From the NCBI GenBank assembly GCA_044228245.1, contig JBGAVG010000008.1:1-64000 (forward strand): a DNA stretch of 64,000 nt. The letters run 5' to 3'. This stretch comes from Methylotenera_A sp044228245 (GTDB lineage Bacteria > Pseudomonadota > Gammaproteobacteria > Burkholderiales > Methylophilaceae). A program made the position numbers and the translations under genes. The notes under the pieces are model-generated. The model worked only from the letters and a program-made list of their open reading frames with translations, was not told the origin of the DNA and ran no database searches. Below, piece after piece: positions 52,601-60,400 of the stretch. Each line of letters opens with the position of its first letter. Within the stretch, counting starts at the first letter, position 1.

Positions 52601-53482
52601 TTATATAAACTCTTCTTCTAATTCTGCAATCATGTCGTGCAGTTTCAATAAGCGCTGCGCGGCTTTTACATGGTGATGTTCGACCAGTCTGTCGTTCACC
52701 ACTACGGTGCCGCGACCTGATTCATTAGCTTCTTTAAGCGCCTGAATAATTGCGCGCGCATCTGCAACCTCGCTTGCTTTTGGTGTGTAGGCATCGTTAC
52801 TGTAGGCAATTTGGCCGGGGTGCACGAGCGTTTTGCCGTCAAAACCCATGTCGCGGCCTAATCTGCAGGCGTATTCAAACGAATGCACATTCTTAAAGTC
52901 ACTGGTGATGCCATCCACCACGCAGCGCCCATAAGCGCGTGCAGCCAATATTACCAATGACAATGCAGTTAATATCGCGCTTTGCTCGTGCGTCACCCTC
53001 GCATGCAGCTGCGAGGTTAAATCCGATGTCGCTATCATCATGCAGACTATGCGGTCGGATGCTGCAGCAATTTCTTTGGCATTGAGCACCGCAACTGGGC
53101 TTTCTATCATCACCATAATCGGCATATGGCTGCCGCCTGCGTTATCCAGCAGTTTGAGCGCGGTATGCACATGCTCGGCCGATTCTATATTAGGAAATAG
53201 TATCGCATCCGCACCAATATTGGCGACGGCTTTGATGTCGTCATGCCCCCAGATGGAATCCAGATTATTCACGCGCACGATCACCTCACGCGAGCCATAG
53301 CCGCCTTGTTTTACCGCGGCGACAATGTTGTTGCGAGATTCTATTTTTGCGTCCACCAGAATCGGGTCACCCAGGTCGAGAATTACTGCGTCTGCAGGCA
53401 AGGTGCGTGCGCGGTTCAGATAGTGCAGGTTGCAACCGGGCACATAAAGTACAGAGCGACGCGGGCGAAAACAAAGTTCCAT
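52601..53482 (-). CDS. CitE-like lyase or malyl-CoA thioesterase
   Basis: A 293-residue member of the CitE family, first gene of the leftward operon. It opens with RPRRSVLYVPGCN (CoA-binding Arg), then MVMIESPVAVLN (metal Glu) and IATSDLTSQLH (metal Asp). The motif usually read as DLED is DLGDPILVDAK here, a Glu-to-Gly change at a conserved acidic spot. The size matches (3S)-malyl-CoA thioesterase (Mcl2) or a citramalyl-CoA lyase. Together with the hydratase and the 50543 lyase it reproduces the lower branch of the ethylmalonyl-CoA pathway. It is 152 bases from the divergent GntR gene. Confidence 0.75.
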   Translation of the reverse strand: MELCFRPRRSVLYVPGCNLHYLNRARTLPADAVILDLGDPILVDAKIESRNNIVAAVKQGGYGSREVIVRVNNLDSIWGHDDIKAVANIGADAILFPNIESAEHVHTALKLLDNAGGSHMPIMVMIESPVAVLNAKEIAAASDRIVCMMIATSDLTSQLHARVTHEQSAILTALSLVILAARAYGRCVVDGITSDFKNVHSFEYACRLGRDMGFDGKTLVHPGQIAYSNDAYTPKASEVADARAIIQALKEANESGRGTVVVNDRLVEHHHVKAAQRLLKLHDMIAELEEEFI

Positions 53483-53544
53483 AAAAATAAGGTTTAGTTG
53501 TGTATTGAGCGATTATATAGATGGCTTTCTTGCGCTGTCAACAA

Positions 53545-53569
53545 ATATCTTATGTCTTATATAAGATAT
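53545..53569. promoter_or_regulatory. Candidate operator between the lyase/prp and GntR/sdh arms
   Basis: The intergenic gap contains the palindrome TCTTATATAAGA (53555-53566) inside a larger dyad from ATATCTTAT (53545-53553) to ATAAGATAT (53561-53569). TCTTAT occurs as a direct repeat at 53548 and 53555. The site lies between the divergent starts 53482 and 53635, next to the GntR gene, so autoregulation and control of both arms are likely. It has not been tested. Confidence 0.65.
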
Positions 53570-53634
53570 AAAATACTAGACTATTTTTATTCGATATGTT
53601 TTAATTTGCTTAACTTAAATAGCTGCAGTCAACC

Positions 53635-54372
53635 ATGAAAGATAAAACCTACAATTCGCCAAGTTACAAGCCGCTCTACGACCAGATCAAGGTGCTTTTA
53701 ACTCAAAGCCTAATTGGCGGCGAATGGCGTCCAGGCGAGATGATTCCGAGTGAGATTGATTTAGCCGCACGCTATAAAGTAAGTCAGGGCACAGTGCGTA
53801 AGGCGATAGACAGCCTCGCAGGTGAGAACATTCTGATTCGCCGCCAGGGCAAGGGGACCTTTGTCGCCACACATAACGAAGAAGGGATCAAGCTGCGTTT
53901 TTTACGACTGACCGCAGTGAATGGACAGAAGGAGTTGCTGCAGAATGAGTTGATCTCGTGCACTAAATCCAAAGCGGACAACCGCATAGCAAAGATTCTG
54001 GAATTGAAGGCAGGTGCAGCATTGATAGAGGTAAAACGGCTGCTTACGTTTTCTGGCAGGCCATTGATTTATGACCATATCATCGTCCCGGCTGCACAGT
54101 TTAAAGGCCTGAATGCGAATAGGGTGGAGGAGAATAATGGCTCGATGTACAGCATGTATGAGACGGAATATGGCATCCGCATGATTCGTGCAGAGGAGCG
54201 GCTTACCGCTGTGGCAGCGACGGGTGAGGTTGCAAAAGCATTGCATTTAAACGAAGGCACGCCCTTGTTGAGTATTGAGCGCGTTTCCTATACTTATGGC
54301 GACAAGCCGATGGAATGGCGGCTGGGCTTATGTTTAACAGACGATCATCACTACATGAGCGAATTAGAGTAA
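53635..54372 (+). CDS. GntR-family regulator with UTRA domain
   Basis: A 245-residue regulator of the HutC/FarR subfamily. The winged helix occupies about 1-75 (SYKPLYDQIKVLLTQSLIGGEWRPGEMIPSE, TVRKAIDSLAGENIL, RQGKGTFV) and the UTRA ligand domain about 90-240 (LIEVKRLLTFSGRPLIYDHII, TPLLSIERVSYTYGDKPMEWR). It would sense a small acid or acyl-CoA from the surrounding pathways; which one is unknown. It is followed after 16 bases by the malic enzyme gene and shares the palindromic gap with the leftward operon. Confidence 0.9.
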   Translation: MKDKTYNSPSYKPLYDQIKVLLTQSLIGGEWRPGEMIPSEIDLAARYKVSQGTVRKAIDSLAGENILIRRQGKGTFVATHNEEGIKLRFLRLTAVNGQKELLQNELISCTKSKADNRIAKILELKAGAALIEVKRLLTFSGRPLIYDHIIVPAAQFKGLNANRVEENNGSMYSMYETEYGIRMIRAEERLTAVAATGEVAKALHLNEGTPLLSIERVSYTYGDKPMEWRLGLCLTDDHHYMSELE

Positions 54373-54388
54373 AAATTGGAAGCAATAA

Positions 54389-55585
54389 ATGGATGATCTA
54401 AAAAAACGCGCACTCAATTATCATCAATTCCCCGTTCCCGGTAAGTTGAGCGTGGAGTCATCCAAACCGTGCGCGACACAGGATGATTTGTCGCTGGCCT
54501 ACACGCCGGGTGTGGCAGAGCCGGTGCGCGAGATTAATGCCGACCCAGCCAATGCTTATAAATATACTAACAAAGGCAATCTGGTCGCTGTGATTACCGA
54601 TGGCACGGCAGTATTGGGCTTAGGTAATATGGGCGCGCTGGCCAGCAAACCGGTGATGGAGGGCAAGGCTGTCCTGTTCAAGCGCTTTGCGGGCATTGAT
54701 GTGTTTGATATTGAAATCAATGCTAAAACGCCTGATGAATTTATTCAAACCGTCGTGAATATTGCGCCTACGTTTGGTGGCATCAACCTGGAAGACATTG
54801 CTGCACCGCATTGCTTTTATATTGAAAACGAATTGAAAAAACGCCTCGATATTCCCGTGTTCCATGATGATCAGCATGGCACGGCAGTCATAGTGGCGGC
54901 AGCCCTGTTGAACGCGCTTGAGCTGCAAGGCAAAACCTTGCCAACCGCAAAAATCGTGTTTCTGGGCGCGGGTGCGGCGGGTTGTTCATGTGCTAAGTTA
55001 CTCAAGCTTATGGGCGCGACCAATGTGACGATGGTTGATAGAAAAGGGGTGCTGGATGTGGAAAGAGCCGATCTGCATGAAAATAATCGCGAGCTTGCCG
55101 TGCAGCCAACCAGCGCAAAAACGCTGGCCGATGTCATGCCGGATTGCGATGTGTTTATTGGTGTTTCGGCCAAAAATGCACTAGATGCAACGTTGATAAA
55201 AAGCATGGCCAAAAATCCGATTATCTTTGCCTTGGCCAATCCCGACCCTGAAGTATTGCCGAGCGTGGCACATGCCATACGCGATGACATTTTGATGGCA
55301 ACCGGCCGCAGCGACTTTCCAAACCAGGTGAATAATGCACTGTGTTTCCCATATCTGTTTCGCGGCGCGCTGGATGCCAAAGCCACAAAGATCACAGAGA
55401 AAATGAAAATCGCCGCTGCACATGCATTGAGTGAATTGGCGCGGGAGCCAGTGCCAGCCGATGTCTTGCAGGCGTACAACCTGCAGGCGCTTGAATTCGG
55501 GAAAAATTACATTATTCCCAAGCCCTTCGATAAGCGTTTATTGGCGCGGATTTCGGGGGCGGTCGCAATCGCCGCAATAGAATAA
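54389..55585 (+). CDS. Malic enzyme (short form)
   Basis: A 398-residue NAD(P)+-dependent oxidative decarboxylase that converts malate to pyruvate, CO2 and NAD(P)H. It lacks the C-terminal phosphotransacetylase-like domain of the longer MaeB form (about 760 residues). YTPGVAEPVREI, TDGTAVLGLGNMGALASKPVMEGKAVLFK and DDQHGTAVIVAAALLNAL carry the metal and substrate groups; the NAD(P) loop is VFLGAGAAGCSCAKLL. It starts the rightward sdh operon (12 bases to sdhC), just after the GntR gene. It would let the methylcitrate cycle end in pyruvate. Confidence 0.93.
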   Translation: MDDLKKRALNYHQFPVPGKLSVESSKPCATQDDLSLAYTPGVAEPVREINADPANAYKYTNKGNLVAVITDGTAVLGLGNMGALASKPVMEGKAVLFKRFAGIDVFDIEINAKTPDEFIQTVVNIAPTFGGINLEDIAAPHCFYIENELKKRLDIPVFHDDQHGTAVIVAAALLNALELQGKTLPTAKIVFLGAGAAGCSCAKLLKLMGATNVTMVDRKGVLDVERADLHENNRELAVQPTSAKTLADVMPDCDVFIGVSAKNALDATLIKSMAKNPIIFALANPDPEVLPSVAHAIRDDILMATGRSDFPNQVNNALCFPYLFRGALDAKATKITEKMKIAAAHALSELAREPVPADVLQAYNLQALEFGKNYIIPKPFDKRLLARISGAVAIAAIE

Positions 55586-55597
55586 GAAGAAAAAATC

Positions 55598-55984
55598 ATG
55601 CAGAAAAAATCAGTCAAAAATCGCCCCAAGAACCTGAATCTGTTCACTATCCGCTTGCCGATTAACGCCGTGGTGTCCATTCTGCATCGCGTATCCGGCG
55701 TTGCGCTGTTTTTAATGTTGCCGTTCATTTTGCTGGCATTTCAGCGCTCTGTGAAATCGCAAGCTACTTATACGGCGCTAGCAGAGTTATTGAATGCCTG
55801 GTTTGTAAAGCTCATGCTTATTGGGTTGGCATGGGCATTTTTCCATCATTTTTTTGCAGGAATCCGCCACTTGCTGCAAGACGTGCACTGGATGACGACG
55901 TTACAGAAAGCACGGTTTTCTGGCCGCGTGGTGCTTTGGCTGGTAGGGTTTGCAGTGGCAGCTTTTGCTTTTGTGGTTTGGTAG
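55598..55984 (+). CDS. sdhC: Succinate dehydrogenase cytochrome b556 subunit
   Basis: A 128-residue membrane subunit of complex II, with three helices and the SdhC motifs RPKNLNLFTIRLPINAVVSILHRVSG and FHHFFAGIRHLLQDVHW, whose His ligates heme. It anchors the enzyme and helps bind ubiquinone. Its ATG has an AAGAAG site. First of the sdhCDAB genes, 6 bases before sdhD. Confidence 0.93.
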   Translation: MQKKSVKNRPKNLNLFTIRLPINAVVSILHRVSGVALFLMLPFILLAFQRSVKSQATYTALAELLNAWFVKLMLIGLAWAFFHHFFAGIRHLLQDVHWMTTLQKARFSGRVVLWLVGFAVAAFAFVVW

Positions 55985-55990
55985 TTAGCT

Positions 55991-56338
55991 ATGTTAATTC
56001 AATTGCTTACTGACAAGTACCCTGGCATGCGCCTGTGGCTGTCACAGCGGCTAACCGCAGTCATCATGGCTGGTTATGTGTTGGTTTTTGTGGCCATGTT
56101 CATCGTTCAGCGGCCTACAGGCTATGAGGCTTGGCATACGTTCATCTCGCCAGTCTGGTTTAGATTAATGACATTTTTATTTTTTGTATGTTTGTTCTCG
56201 CATGCATGGCTGGGCGTGCGCGATGTGCTGCGGGATTATATTTTTAACCCAAACCTGCGGGGATATTTGCAAACGGCCGTAGATGTTTTGCTGGTGGTTT
56301 ATTTGGTATGGGTCTCAACTATTTTATGGAACATTTAA
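55991..56338 (+). CDS. sdhD: Succinate dehydrogenase membrane anchor subunit
   Basis: A 115-residue anchor with three helices. LWLSQRLTAVIMAGYVLVFVAMF starts the first and FSHAWLGVRDVLRDYIFN holds the conserved His region. It completes the membrane domain of complex II with SdhC. Three bases separate it from sdhA. Confidence 0.92.
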   Translation: MLIQLLTDKYPGMRLWLSQRLTAVIMAGYVLVFVAMFIVQRPTGYEAWHTFISPVWFRLMTFLFFVCLFSHAWLGVRDVLRDYIFNPNLRGYLQTAVDVLLVVYLVWVSTILWNI

Positions 56339-56341
56339 CGA

Positions 56342-58105
56342 ATGGCTTTTGACCAAAACAAGATTCAACGACATCAATTTGATGCAGTGATTATCGGTGG
56401 CGGTGGCGCGGGTTTGCGCGCATCACTGCAACTGGCACAGGCAGATGTCAAGGTAGCGGTGCTGTCCAAAGTGTTTCCTACACGTTCGCACACAGTGGCA
56501 GCGCAGGGTGGTATCGCGGCGGCGCTAGGCAATGTGGCCGAGGATAAATGGCTGTGGCATATGTATGACACCATCAAAGGCTCGGATTTCCTGGGTGATC
56601 AGGATGCGATTGAGTTCATGTGCAAAAACGCCGCAAAAGCCATTATCGAGCTGGAACATTTTGGCATGCCGTTTGACCGGCTGGAAAGCGGGAAAATTTT
56701 TCAGCGTCCGTTTGGCGGCATGACGCAGAATTTTGGCGAAACGCCTATTTCGCGTACATGTGCGGTGGCTGATCGCACCGGCCATGCCATGCTGCACACG
56801 CTGTATCAGCGCAATATACAGGCCAATACGCAGTTTTTTGTCGAGTGGTTCGCGCTGGATTTGATTCGAGATGCAGACGGCGATGTGCTCGGTGTCATCG
56901 CGCTGGAAATCGAAACGGGCGAGATTCACATCATGCAAGCCAAAACCACGCTGCTGGCTACAGGTGGCGCTGGGCGTATCTTCCAGGCCAGTACCAATGC
57001 GTTTATTAACACGGGTGACGGCTTGGGCATGGCAGCGCGGGCAGGCCTGCCGTTGCAGGATATGGAATTCTGGCAATTTCACCCGACAGGCGTGCTGCAT
57101 GCAGGTGTGCTGATTACCGAAGGTGTACGCGGCGAGGGTGGTTATCTGGTAAATAGTGAGGGCGAACGATTTATGGAGCGTTACGCACCACATGCCAAAG
57201 ATTTGGCCAGCCGCGATGTGATTGCACGCGCTTCGGCAACTGAGATTAAGGAAGGTCGCGGCGTCGGAAAGAACAAGGATGCGGTGCATCTGAAGCTGGA
57301 TCATCTTGGCGAGGATCTCATCAACAAGCGCCTTCCAGGCATACGCGAAATTGCCAAAACTTTTGCCAATGTCGACCCGATTCGTGACCCGATACCTGTG
57401 GTGCCGACTGCGCATTATATGATGGGTGGCATTCCGACCAATTTGGATGGCCAGGTGGTGTTGGAGGGTGAAAAACCCGTGAATGGGCTCTATGCTGTTG
57501 GCGAATGTGCGTGCGTTTCGGTACACGGCGCCAATCGTTTAGGTTCAAATTCGCTGCTGGATTTAGTCGTGTTCGGCAAAGCGGCGGGCGATAAAATGGT
57601 ACTTGAAGTTGCTCGAAATAAAGCACATAAGCCATTGCCGAATAACGCCGCCGAAGCAACATTGGCGCGTATTGCGCGATTGGAAAACGCCAGCGGCGAG
57701 AGTGTCACCGAGGTCGGTGCCGTCATGCGTAAAACCATGCAGACGCACTGTGGCGTATTCCGCTTTCCTGATTTATTGGCAAAAGGGGTAGATGAGATTG
57801 ACGCTGTTGCAAAGCGCGTGCAACACATTGTTATCAAAGATAAAAGCCAGGTATTTAACACCGCACGCGTGGAAGCGCTGGAGCTGGACAATCTGATGGA
57901 AGTGGCGATGGCCACCATGCACGCTGCCAATGCGCGTACAGAAAGCCGTGGCGCACACGCGCGTGAGGATTTTGGTGAGCGTGATGATGTGAATTGGCTT
58001 AAACATTCACTTTTTTACAAACAAAACAATACATTGGCTTATAAACCAGTGCGCTTAAAACCACTGACTGTGGAATCTTTTGAACCGAAAAAGAGGGTTT
58101 ACTAG
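56342..58105 (+). CDS. sdhA: Succinate dehydrogenase flavoprotein subunit
   Basis: A 587-residue subunit that oxidises succinate to fumarate. The FAD loop is AVIIGGGGAGLRASLQLA, His50 in TRSHTVAAQGGIAA is the covalent FAD site and the catalytic region is FHPTGVLHAGVLITEGVRGEGGYL. HGANRLGSNSLLDLVVFG closes the FAD domain. It accepts the succinate from PrpB in the methylcitrate cycle. It is part of the malic enzyme-sdhCDABE operon. Confidence 0.97.
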   Translation: MAFDQNKIQRHQFDAVIIGGGGAGLRASLQLAQADVKVAVLSKVFPTRSHTVAAQGGIAAALGNVAEDKWLWHMYDTIKGSDFLGDQDAIEFMCKNAAKAIIELEHFGMPFDRLESGKIFQRPFGGMTQNFGETPISRTCAVADRTGHAMLHTLYQRNIQANTQFFVEWFALDLIRDADGDVLGVIALEIETGEIHIMQAKTTLLATGGAGRIFQASTNAFINTGDGLGMAARAGLPLQDMEFWQFHPTGVLHAGVLITEGVRGEGGYLVNSEGERFMERYAPHAKDLASRDVIARASATEIKEGRGVGKNKDAVHLKLDHLGEDLINKRLPGIREIAKTFANVDPIRDPIPVVPTAHYMMGGIPTNLDGQVVLEGEKPVNGLYAVGECACVSVHGANRLGSNSLLDLVVFGKAAGDKMVLEVARNKAHKPLPNNAAEATLARIARLENASGESVTEVGAVMRKTMQTHCGVFRFPDLLAKGVDEIDAVAKRVQHIVIKDKSQVFNTARVEALELDNLMEVAMATMHAANARTESRGAHAREDFGERDDVNWLKHSLFYKQNNTLAYKPVRLKPLTVESFEPKKRVY

Positions 58106-58106
58106 A

Positions 58107-58844
58107 ATGAAATTTAGCGTTTACAGATACAACCCGGATGTAGACAAAAAGCCCTACATGCAGGATTACGACATCGAACTGCATGAGGAAGACCACATGC
58201 TGCTGGATGCGCTGATCCGTATCAAAGAACACGATGAAACGCTGAGTTTACGTAAATCGTGCCGCGAGGGTGTATGCGGCAGTGATGCGATGAATATCAA
58301 CGGTAAAAATGGCTTGGCCTGCATTACCAAACTTGTGGATTTAGAAGAGCCAGTGGTGCTGCGCCCCATGCCGGGCTTGCCGGTGATACGTGATTTGGTG
58401 GTCGACATGACGCAGTTTTTCGAGCATTACAATTCGGTCAAGCCGTACCTTGTAAACAATGACCCGCTGCCGGAGACCGAGCGTCTGCAAAGCCCGGAAG
58501 ACCGTGCCAAACTGGATGGTCTGTATGAGTGTATTTTATGCGGTGCCTGTACCACGTCATGCCCAAGTTTCTGGTGGAATCCGGATAAGTTTGTCGGCCC
58601 GGCCGGCCTGATGCAGGCCTATCGGTTTATTGCTGACTCACGCGACCAGGCGGAAGCCGAGCGACTGGAGAATCTCGAAGACCCTTATCGCTTATACCGC
58701 TGCCATAACATCATGAATTGTGTGGAAGTCTGTCCGAAAAAGCTCAACCCGAATGCGGCGATTGCCAAGATTAAAGACCTAAAAATTGAGCGGGCGCGTG
58801 AGCGCAAAATAACCAAAAAAGAAATATTAATCAAGGTGTTATAA
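58107..58844 (+). CDS. sdhB: Succinate dehydrogenase iron-sulfur subunit
   Basis: A 245-residue subunit carrying three clusters. [2Fe-2S]: SCREGVCGSDAMNINGKNGLAC; [4Fe-4S] and [3Fe-4S]: CILCGACTTSCPSFWW and CHNIMNCVEVCPKKLNP. It passes electrons from SdhA to quinone. The ATG at 58107, one base after the sdhA stop, is chosen over an upstream in-frame start at 58080 inside sdhA. Confidence 0.96.
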   Translation: MKFSVYRYNPDVDKKPYMQDYDIELHEEDHMLLDALIRIKEHDETLSLRKSCREGVCGSDAMNINGKNGLACITKLVDLEEPVVLRPMPGLPVIRDLVVDMTQFFEHYNSVKPYLVNNDPLPETERLQSPEDRAKLDGLYECILCGACTTSCPSFWWNPDKFVGPAGLMQAYRFIADSRDQAEAERLENLEDPYRLYRCHNIMNCVEVCPKKLNPNAAIAKIKDLKIERARERKITKKEILIKVL

Positions 58845-59132
58845 ATGCCGGATAACGAACACATGAATGAAGCAGAACAACGGCGTTTAGCCTGGCGTTG
58901 CAGGCGCGGCCTGCTGGAACTGGATATCGTGTTGCAGCGCTTTGTAAATGGGCAATTTAGCACGCTAAGCTTGCGCGAGCAGCATGCATTCGACGCGTTG
59001 CTAGAGTTGCCGGACAATGATTTCTGGGCGTTGATCAGTGCAACGGAAACGGCACATGAGAACGGCAGCATGCATAGCGTCATTACAAAATTAAGAGCGG
59101 CTGGAATGAATCATAATCAGGAGGCGAAATAA
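58845..59132 (+). CDS. sdhE: FAD assembly factor SdhE
   Basis: A 95-residue protein of the SdhE/YgfY (DUF339) family, which helps attach FAD to SdhA. Core motif RRLAWRCRRGLLELDIVLQRF contains the RGxxE signature as RRGLLELD. The ATG follows the sdhB stop directly. It ends 1 base before the next lyase gene. The last residues hold an AGGAGG site used by that gene. Confidence 0.9.
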   Translation: MPDNEHMNEAEQRRLAWRCRRGLLELDIVLQRFVNGQFSTLSLREQHAFDALLELPDNDFWALISATETAHENGSMHSVITKLRAAGMNHNQEAK

Positions 59133-59133
59133 A

Positions 59134-60264
59134 GTGATGATGCATATCGGTGGGCAGGCGCTATCTATAGATGCCCGGGCGTTAGGCGACTACTGGCCCG
59201 GCATCCAGCTTTATTATCCGCCCGTAAAATACGCGCCCAGTCTGGGCATATATGAAGACATGGCACAAGCCGCGGCACGCATGAAAAAGCATGCGCATTT
59301 CACCAATGCGCATACGTTGATTTTTGACCTTGAGGATGGCTGCCGGCAAAAAGAGATGAGCCGTGACTTGCTCCGGCAAGAGTTGCCGGAGCTGCGCAGA
59401 GTCAATCAAAACGTCACGATTGCGATTCGCGCCAACCCTTTCCGTACGGACGAATATGAGCTGGACATGCGCCTTGTGTGTGAGATGGCGGAGTATATTG
59501 ATGTTGTGATGCTGGCGAAAGCGGGTGAGGCTTATGGCGCAGCAGAGGTGCGGGATTTATCCAGTTTTCTGTTAAGTATTAATCCGAAAATCACCATTCA
59601 GCCGATTATCGAGCATCCGAAATCGCTCAAGATTGCGCCCGAACTCATGCAGTACAACACAGTTAAACACGTGGTGTTTGGCATTCACGATTTCTCCAAG
59701 GCCATGGGCATTCATATTACGCCAGAAAACTGGATTGAAGAGCTGCAGTTTTACATGAACCAGCTTATGTTTGAGGCGCGTATCGCGGGCAAGGGCGTGA
59801 TAGGCGGCGTGGAGACTTTGCTCGGGGCTAATATCATGCCCGAGAAATATTTAGAGCCGCACGATGTGCGCCGTTGGCTGGATTTACATGGCGATAACGA
59901 ATCGCGCATTGTATACAAACATGCCTGCCAGGAAGCCGCTATGGGGCTTACCGGCAAGCAGGTCATTCATCCTGGGCATATTCATTTGTGTAAAACCGCT
60001 TATACACCATCACCCACCGATGTGGCGCAAAAAGTGGCTATTTTAAAAGCAGCGATTGAAGCCGATGCACTGCATGGCGGCGCGATTAAATTTGAAGGCG
60101 AGATGCTGGATCCGCCCATGTTCGGCAAGGCGCTGCAAACCTTGCTGCGCGCACATGCTTTACGAGCGCTTAAAACGGCAGATATGGAGTTTGCAGTGCA
60201 TGTTCTGGAACTGCTGCCGGCTCAGGTAGTGCGTCAAAATTGGCCATACGGAGTGCTGCTATGA
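59134..60264 (+). CDS. Third CitE-like lyase, in the sdh operon
   Basis: A 376-residue lyase of the HpcH/CitE superfamily, longer than the 52601 copy and with a different N-terminus. Motifs: TLIFDLEDGCRQKEM, QPIIEHPKSLKI (metal Glu) and FGIHDFSKAMGIHI (metal Asp); GKQVIHPGHIHLCKTAYTPS closes the barrel. It starts at GTG 59134, with AGGAGG 9 bases upstream; an ATG at 59137 is possible. The slot after sdhE often holds gltA in betaproteobacteria, so a citrate-synthase gene may have been replaced. Malyl-CoA or citramalyl-CoA cleavage is the best guess, but substrate is unproven. Confidence 0.75.
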   Translation: MMMHIGGQALSIDARALGDYWPGIQLYYPPVKYAPSLGIYEDMAQAAARMKKHAHFTNAHTLIFDLEDGCRQKEMSRDLLRQELPELRRVNQNVTIAIRANPFRTDEYELDMRLVCEMAEYIDVVMLAKAGEAYGAAEVRDLSSFLLSINPKITIQPIIEHPKSLKIAPELMQYNTVKHVVFGIHDFSKAMGIHITPENWIEELQFYMNQLMFEARIAGKGVIGGVETLLGANIMPEKYLEPHDVRRWLDLHGDNESRIVYKHACQEAAMGLTGKQVIHPGHIHLCKTAYTPSPTDVAQKVAILKAAIEADALHGGAIKFEGEMLDPPMFGKALQTLLRAHALRALKTADMEFAVHVLELLPAQVVRQNWPYGVLL

Positions 60265-60289
60265 AAATTCATTTTTCGAGCGAATCGCT

Positions 60290-60360
60290 GTGTTGTGCGG
60301 TGCTCGTTCCCTCGCCGTACAACCACGTACTGTCTCGGGTCCTGTGCTCCGTGCGCCTTG
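60290..60360 (+). repeat. Dispersed intergenic repeat, copy B
   Basis: A ~71-base stretch in the 136-base gap between the lyase and ligase genes. It aligns ungapped with copy A at 33481-33551 with about three quarters identity and contains the same CGTACAA-CGTACT hairpin core and CCGTGCGCCT tail. Lying inside an operon, it may form a structure in the transcript or a partial terminator. Confidence 0.7.
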
Positions 60361-60400
60361 CGCTTCATCTCGGAACTCTGAATTTTCTGAAAGTTGATTA

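Noticed and set aside
53483..53634. A further small gene in the divergent gap
   Set aside because: No open frame with a ribosome site; the sequence is promoter and operator like.
56525..57526. Leftward open frame of 333 codons opposite sdhA
   Set aside because: Antisense shadow of a GC-rich, highly conserved coding gene; no recognisable motifs.
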